Below are positions 6,302 through 9,140 of a stretch of DNA of 9,140 nt, in pieces. The notes beneath the pieces were generated by a model. It saw only the letters and a list, made by a program, of their open reading frames with translations, made no database searches and was not told where the DNA came from. The stretch is from Magnetococcales bacterium (lineage in GTDB: Bacteria; Pseudomonadota; Magnetococcia; Magnetococcales; Magnetaquicoccaceae). The stretch is taken from assembly GCA_015229095.1 (NCBI GenBank), contig JADGCE010000044.1, forward strand, positions 9,149 to 18,288. Direction: 5' to 3'. Made by a program: the position numbers and the translations under genes. How positions within the stretch are numbered: position 1 is the stretch's first letter; each line of letters starts with the position of its first letter.

Positions 6302-8103
6302 TATGCTGCATGCAAAATTTCGCCCAAGGCTGAAACAACCAGATCCGGTGGCAGATAAAAAGAATTATGCCCATATTGCCACACGGGAGAAAACATTTGC
6401 AGGCTGATGCCAAAAATGACGTTCAGCCTTTTCAGGCGGATGGACGCCATCTCCTGAAACTCGACGGGGAAATAGGCGTGGGAGGTCAGCATGATGGTGG
6501 CGCCATCCAGGGAAAAGGGCATATAACTGAAGGCCGCCCCCAGCGGACCCGCCACATAACGGGCCGAGGCAAACAGCCTCATCTTTTCCTGCGGGGAGAG
6601 TGTCGAAGCCAGGATCACGGAAAATCCAAACCACTCAAAAATTTTTTCGATCTCTTCCTCGTTCACCAGGTTGCGGTAGACTCGACTGTCCCGCCTGGAG
6701 ATATAGATCCGCTGGGGCCCCTGCTGCTGCCCCGGATAATGGGCCACGCCAAAACGCCGCAAATAATCCATCGATACCCTGTCATAGCTCATGGGGGCTT
6801 CCGACGAAAAAATCAGCCGTTCCACACGCCAGGTGGCATCCGGATGTTTGTAGAGACAACGTTCCGGAGGAAAGCCGAACGGTGCAAAATAGTCGCGTTG
6901 GGAGGGGGACAAGGTGCTGGAGGCCAACAGTTGGATGTCGGGCTGATAACGCTCCGCAAAATGCAGCTTGCGCAGTGTTTCAAAGATCAAATGGCTGTGG
7001 TGTGTGTTGCTGGTGACGGAAAGAAAACAGCAGCCCTGCACATGGTGTGTCGGTTCGGAGACCATCGCCTCGCCCCGTTGCAGATCCAGTTTTTTTAAAT
7101 CGGTAAAGTGGGCATAAAACGGATCAAAGAGCACCCGACCATCCCGCCAAAGGATCCCCGTCTGGGAAACATTGACATCCAGGCATTCATACAGGGTACG
7201 CTCCTGGGTGGTGATGGGGGTGAAGCGACCCGTTTTTCTGGAATAGGTCCCATTCTCCTCCACGCTGTAAAAATTGATCTCCGCTCCCGCCAACACTTCG
7301 GAGGGCAGCTGTTCCAGCCGGCTCACCCCGCCAAAAAGCTCTGCGGCAACCATGGGCAGCCATTTTTCCGACGGGGCCGTCTCCCGGGGTTGCACATCCC
7401 GGGGTTGCACAGAGGGGGCAATATCCAGGGCTGGCTGGTGGCTCAGTTGTTGATCCCACCGGGTGTTGCGATAGATATCCAGGGCAACCGCAGCGCAGGG
7501 CAGATGGCTCATCTCCCACGCCCCGGCAGCCAGGGTGGGACAATCGAGCCGAGGCTGTGCCGTTGGCCGGACCACCAGTACATAGGCGATGAGCGGTTGG
7601 GCGGCGATCAACCGCTCCAACTGTGCGGCATAGGCTGCGTCCGGCGCCTCCTGGCGGATGACCAGACAGGCAAACCGCTCTTCGCGACCGCTCTTGCCAC
7701 AAAAATGGGCCAGATCCTCCGCCTCGAACGGGGTGCGCTGCCCTCCCCCTGCGCAGGCGTGAGCACGCACCTGTGTACCGGTCAGATAGAGGGTATGCAG
7801 CACCACACTGGTGGGCAGACTCTCCAGCCACCCTCCAGCAGGGGCACTGGCAGGCAAATCCTCTCCGGTCTCCCGCGCCACATAGCCCAACTGCAGGCCA
7901 TGACTGGCCGCACAGGCGGAGATATAGTGGGCAGCAATCCACAACAACCGGGCCGCCATCTCATCCAGATCGGACGGCGCGCCTGTCGCTGTCATGGAGA
8001 GGATTTTGTCCACATAGCCGGCAAATTGCGCAAACAGGGGCTGCCCCGGCTCATCGGCGGCGGCAAAGCTGCGGCGCAAAAGGGATGGAAGTTCAAGGTA
8101 CAT
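6301..8103 (-). CDS. GT61-family (DUF563) glycosyltransferase with unrecognised N-terminal region
   Basis: 600 residues, no signal peptide or membrane helix seen. The C-terminal half fits glycosyltransferase family 61: TSNTHHSHLIFETLRKL at 364-380, RIYISRRDS at 465-473, the NEEEIEKIFEWFGF segment at 481-494, then VAGPLGAAFSYMPF at 517-530, which corresponds to the family's GPHGAGLTN-like motif with Leu in place of His. Residues 1-250 match nothing I recognise. They include scattered Cys, a hydrophobic stretch at 171-178 and a repeated VQPR linker at 232-240. The start is ATG 8103: GGAG at 8110-8113 lies six bases upstream, and a longer version from 8193 would overlap the MoeB zinc-site codons. 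It overlaps moeB by 11 bases and precedes the HAD gene. Such enzymes build surface polysaccharide or glycoproteins; donor and acceptor are unknown. Confidence 0.8.
   Translation of the reverse strand: MYLELPSLLRRSFAAADEPGQPLFAQFAGYVDKILSMTATGAPSDLDEMAARLLWIAAHYISACAASHGLQLGYVARETGEDLPASAPAGGWLESLPTSVVLHTLYLTGTQVRAHACAGGGQRTPFEAEDLAHFCGKSGREERFACLVIRQEAPDAAYAAQLERLIAAQPLIAYVLVVRPTAQPRLDCPTLAAGAWEMSHLPCAAVALDIYRNTRWDQQLSHQPALDIAPSVQPRDVQPRETAPSEKWLPMVAAELFGGVSRLEQLPSEVLAGAEINFYSVEENGTYSRKTGRFTPITTQERTLYECLDVNVSQTGILWRDGRVLFDPFYAHFTDLKKLDLQRGEAMVSEPTHHVQGCCFLSVTSNTHHSHLIFETLRKLHFAERYQPDIQLLASSTLSPSQRDYFAPFGFPPERCLYKHPDATWRVERLIFSSEAPMSYDRVSMDYLRRFGVAHYPGQQQGPQRIYISRRDSRVYRNLVNEEEIEKIFEWFGFSVILASTLSPQEKMRLFASARYVAGPLGAAFSYMPFSLDGATIMLTSHAYFPVEFQEMASIRLKRLNVIFGISLQMFSPVWQYGHNSFYLPPDLVVSALGEILHAA
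7382..7411 (-). repeat. Perfect 15-base tandem duplication inside the glycosyltransferase gene
   Basis: Two identical 15-base units, 7382-7396 and 7397-7411, stand head to tail. The unit length is a multiple of three, so the frame is kept and the protein reads VQPRD-VQPRE at residues 232-241, between the unrecognised N-terminal region and the rest of the protein. Confidence 0.9.
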
Positions 8104-8887
8104 GACGTTCTCCGATCGCGTTCGGGGATGCACACAAGGGACAGGCGGGATTTTTGGCAAACCGAATGCGTTGCCACTGGCCATGCAACACATTGAGCAA
8201 CAGCAGGGAGCCTGCCAGTGTCTCCCCCACCCCCAGCAACTCCTTGATCGCTTCCGCCGCTTGCCACGCCCCCAGGATACCCGTCAGTGCGCCCAGAACC
8301 CCCGCCGAACGACAGGTGGGAGTTGACCCGGGAGCCGGGGGATGGGGATAGAGACACCGGTAGCAGGGAGCGGTGGCATCCACCCCATGACGGAAGGTGG
8401 TCAATTGCCCCTCAAAGCCCAACACAGCCGCTGACACAAGCGGTTTTTTGGCCAAAAAACAGGCTTGATTGAGCAGATAGCGGCTGGCAAAATTGTCGCT
8501 GCCGTCGACGACCAGATCCCCCTGTTGCACCAGGGCATCGACCCCCTCCTGGAGTATCCGTTCCGTGCAAAGGGTCACCTGCACTTCGGGGTTCAAGGCG
8601 GCGATGGCCTGCCTGGCCGATGCCGTCTTGGTTTGGCCGACGCGCTCGGTGGTATGCAAAATTTGCCGTTGCAGGTTGGAGAGCTCCACCCGATCATGGT
8701 CGGCGATGATCAGATGCCCGACGCCGGCAGCGGCCAGATAGAGGGCAGCGGCCGACCCCAATCCTCCTGCGCCCAGCACCACCACGCGGGCATTCAGCAG
8801 ACGCAACTGCCCGGCCCCGCCAATCTCCGGCAGAAGGATTTGACGGGCATACCGCTCGATATGTGAGGAGGCAAGTTCTGTCAACAT
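8093..8887 (-). CDS. moeB: MoeB/ThiF-type E1-like adenylyltransferase, probably molybdopterin-synthase adenylyltransferase
   Basis: 264 residues (E. coli MoeB has 249). MoeB adenylates the C-terminal glycine of the sulfur carrier MoaD so that it can be converted to the thiocarboxylate used by MoaE. Visible motifs: RYARQILLPEIG at 12-23, the ATP loop GAGGLG at 39-44, SNLQRQ at 70-75, VDGSDN at 127-132 with the conserved D131, and zinc ligands C175/C178 (CYRC) and C249/C252 (CPLC). C192 in PTCRSAG is at the conserved Cys position. ThiF and HesA share this pattern, so the MoeB call rests partly on the nearby Moco genes. There is no C-terminal rhodanese domain. ATG 8887 is preferred because the AGGG upstream is nine bases away; GTG 8893 would leave only about three. 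The gene ends overlapping the GT61 gene and looks like the first gene of the minus-strand operon. Confidence 0.85.
   Translation of the reverse strand: MLTELASSHIERYARQILLPEIGGAGQLRLLNARVVVLGAGGLGSAAALYLAAAGVGHLIIADHDRVELSNLQRQILHTTERVGQTKTASARQAIAALNPEVQVTLCTERILQEGVDALVQQGDLVVDGSDNFASRYLLNQACFLAKKPLVSAAVLGFEGQLTTFRHGVDATAPCYRCLYPHPPAPGSTPTCRSAGVLGALTGILGAWQAAEAIKELLGVGETLAGSLLLLNVLHGQWQRIRFAKNPACPLCASPNAIGERHVP
8110..8113 (-). promoter_or_regulatory. Ribosome binding site deciding the glycosyltransferase start
   Basis: GGAG on the minus strand, six bases before the ATG at 8103 and inside the last codons of moeB. It supports the 600-residue form over a longer one starting at 8193. Confidence 0.6.
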
Positions 8888-8953
8888 TGGCACGAACCCT
8901 GTGCGCAGTCAAAGGGATCCCAGTGGGCCAACCAACCGGAGGTAAAGTATCAT

Positions 8954-9007
8954 GGGGTCCAGGGGAGATTATCTCCCCTGGCGGGGTGCAGGGGCAGGGC
9001 CCCTGCA
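8954..9007. repeat. Double-hairpin repeat, second copy (same orientation as 3490-3540)
   Basis: Hairpin A is 8959-8968 paired with 8972-8981 (10 bp, TTA loop). Hairpin B is 8987-8995 paired with 8999-9007 (9 bp, AGG loop). The layout and the GGGGT spacers match the junction copy. It lies about 65 bases upstream of moeB, so it may sit in that gene's promoter region or 5' untranslated leader. Confidence 0.85.
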
Positions 9008-9023
9008 AGGGGATACACGCCCA

Positions 9024-9040
9024 TCGGGGCTTCGCCCCGA
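9024..9040. repeat. TTCG-loop hairpin in the middle of the repeat composite
   Basis: TCGGGGC at 9024-9030 pairs with GCCCCGA at 9034-9040. Read as RNA it closes a C(UUC)G tetraloop, an unusually stable form. It separates the two oppositely oriented double-hairpin units. Confidence 0.8.
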
Positions 9041-9046
9041 ACTCCA

Positions 9047-9093
9047 CCAGGGCTCTGCCCTGGACCCGCCAGGGGGATGATCCCCCTGGACCC
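9047..9093. repeat. Double-hairpin repeat, third copy (opposite orientation)
   Basis: Hairpin D is 9047-9053 paired with 9057-9063 (7 bp, TCT loop). Hairpin E is 9069-9077 paired with 9081-9089 (9 bp, TGA loop). Its reverse complement follows the 3490-3540 copy almost base for base, with one G/C pair missing from the short stem and one G missing from a spacer. Confidence 0.85.
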
Positions 9094-9108
9094 GCAATCC
9101 TTCTGCGG
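9092..9108. repeat. Small terminal hairpin of the repeat composite
   Basis: CCGCA at 9092-9096 pairs with TGCGG at 9104-9108 around a seven-base loop. It directly follows the third double-hairpin unit. Beyond it, 9109-9140 shows no recognisable gene. Minus-strand frames entering from the right edge stop at 9120-9122 or 9115-9117, so only a few last codons of a neighbour could be present. Confidence 0.55.
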
Positions 9109-9140
9109 AACCCATCAAATCAGCTCGGTTGAGCCACTAG

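Noticed and set aside
8104..8193. Longer glycosyltransferase start at 8193
   Set aside because: It would overlap moeB by about 100 bases and add 30 residues read from the other frame of the MoeB zinc site. ATG 8103 has its own GGAG.
7108..8196. A 362-codon open frame antisense to the glycosyltransferase
   Set aside because: It mirrors a real gene in G+C-rich DNA, its protein has no recognisable domain and is rich in Gly/Gln/His, and the opposite strand shows clear GT61 motifs.
8894..8953. Promoter of moeB (TTGACT on the minus strand near 8910; GATACT near 8950)
   Set aside because: The TTGACT has no acceptable -10 at proper spacing before the start, and the GATACT has no -35 outside the hairpins. 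A promoter is likely nearby, but none can be supported.
8954..9108. CRISPR array or attachment site
   Set aside because: The repeats are hairpin units in both orientations without regular unique spacers, and there is no tRNA or integrase nearby.

Overview
The window is a compact, gene-dense bacterial segment, G+C-rich in most places (sampled 60-base lines run from 37% to 80% G+C). It holds two convergent gene sets. Gram-negative proteobacterium is the most natural reading, from the molybdenum-cofactor gene set, the GT61/HAD/nucleotidyltransferase glycan genes and the G/C-rich double-hairpin repeats. My impression that such repeats resemble those of magnetotactic Magnetococcales is recall only, and low confidence.

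Plus strand, 1-3477: molybdenum cofactor (Moco) synthesis. It starts inside a gene whose visible part is the C-terminal tail of MoaE (catalytic subunit of molybdopterin synthase) joined in one reading frame, through a Pro/Gln-rich linker containing a run of nine C, to a complete MogA/MoaB-type adenylyltransferase domain. Then come moeA (molybdenum insertion), moaC and moaA (the two enzymes that turn GTP into cyclic pyranopterin monophosphate). Gaps are 20 bases or less, or genes overlap, so this is very likely one operon whose start lies left of the window. moaD is not visible.

Junction, 3478-3542: 65 bases between the two convergent sets, filled by two perfect GC-rich hairpins, a good place for two-way transcription stop or mRNA end protection.

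Minus strand, 8893 to 3543: a MoeB/ThiF-type E1-like enzyme, whose role is to activate MoaD, followed with an 11-base overlap by four genes that look like surface-glycan synthesis. These are a GT61-family glycosyltransferase with an unrecognised N-terminal region of about 250 residues, a small HAD phosphatase of the type found in capsule loci, a sugar-nucleotide-type nucleotidyltransferase, and a two-domain protein joining a nucleotidyltransferase fold to an APH/choline-kinase-like phosphotransferase. Kinase, phosphatase, nucleotidyltransferase and glycosyltransferase together could make and transfer one nucleotide-activated building block; the substrate cannot be read from the sequence. moeB completes the Moco set but is transcribed with the glycan genes.

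Right end, 8894-9140: no gene supported. Most of it is a composite of five or six hairpins. Two of its parts are related to the junction repeat at 3490-3540, one in the same and one in the opposite orientation, and both arms of the stems change together between copies.
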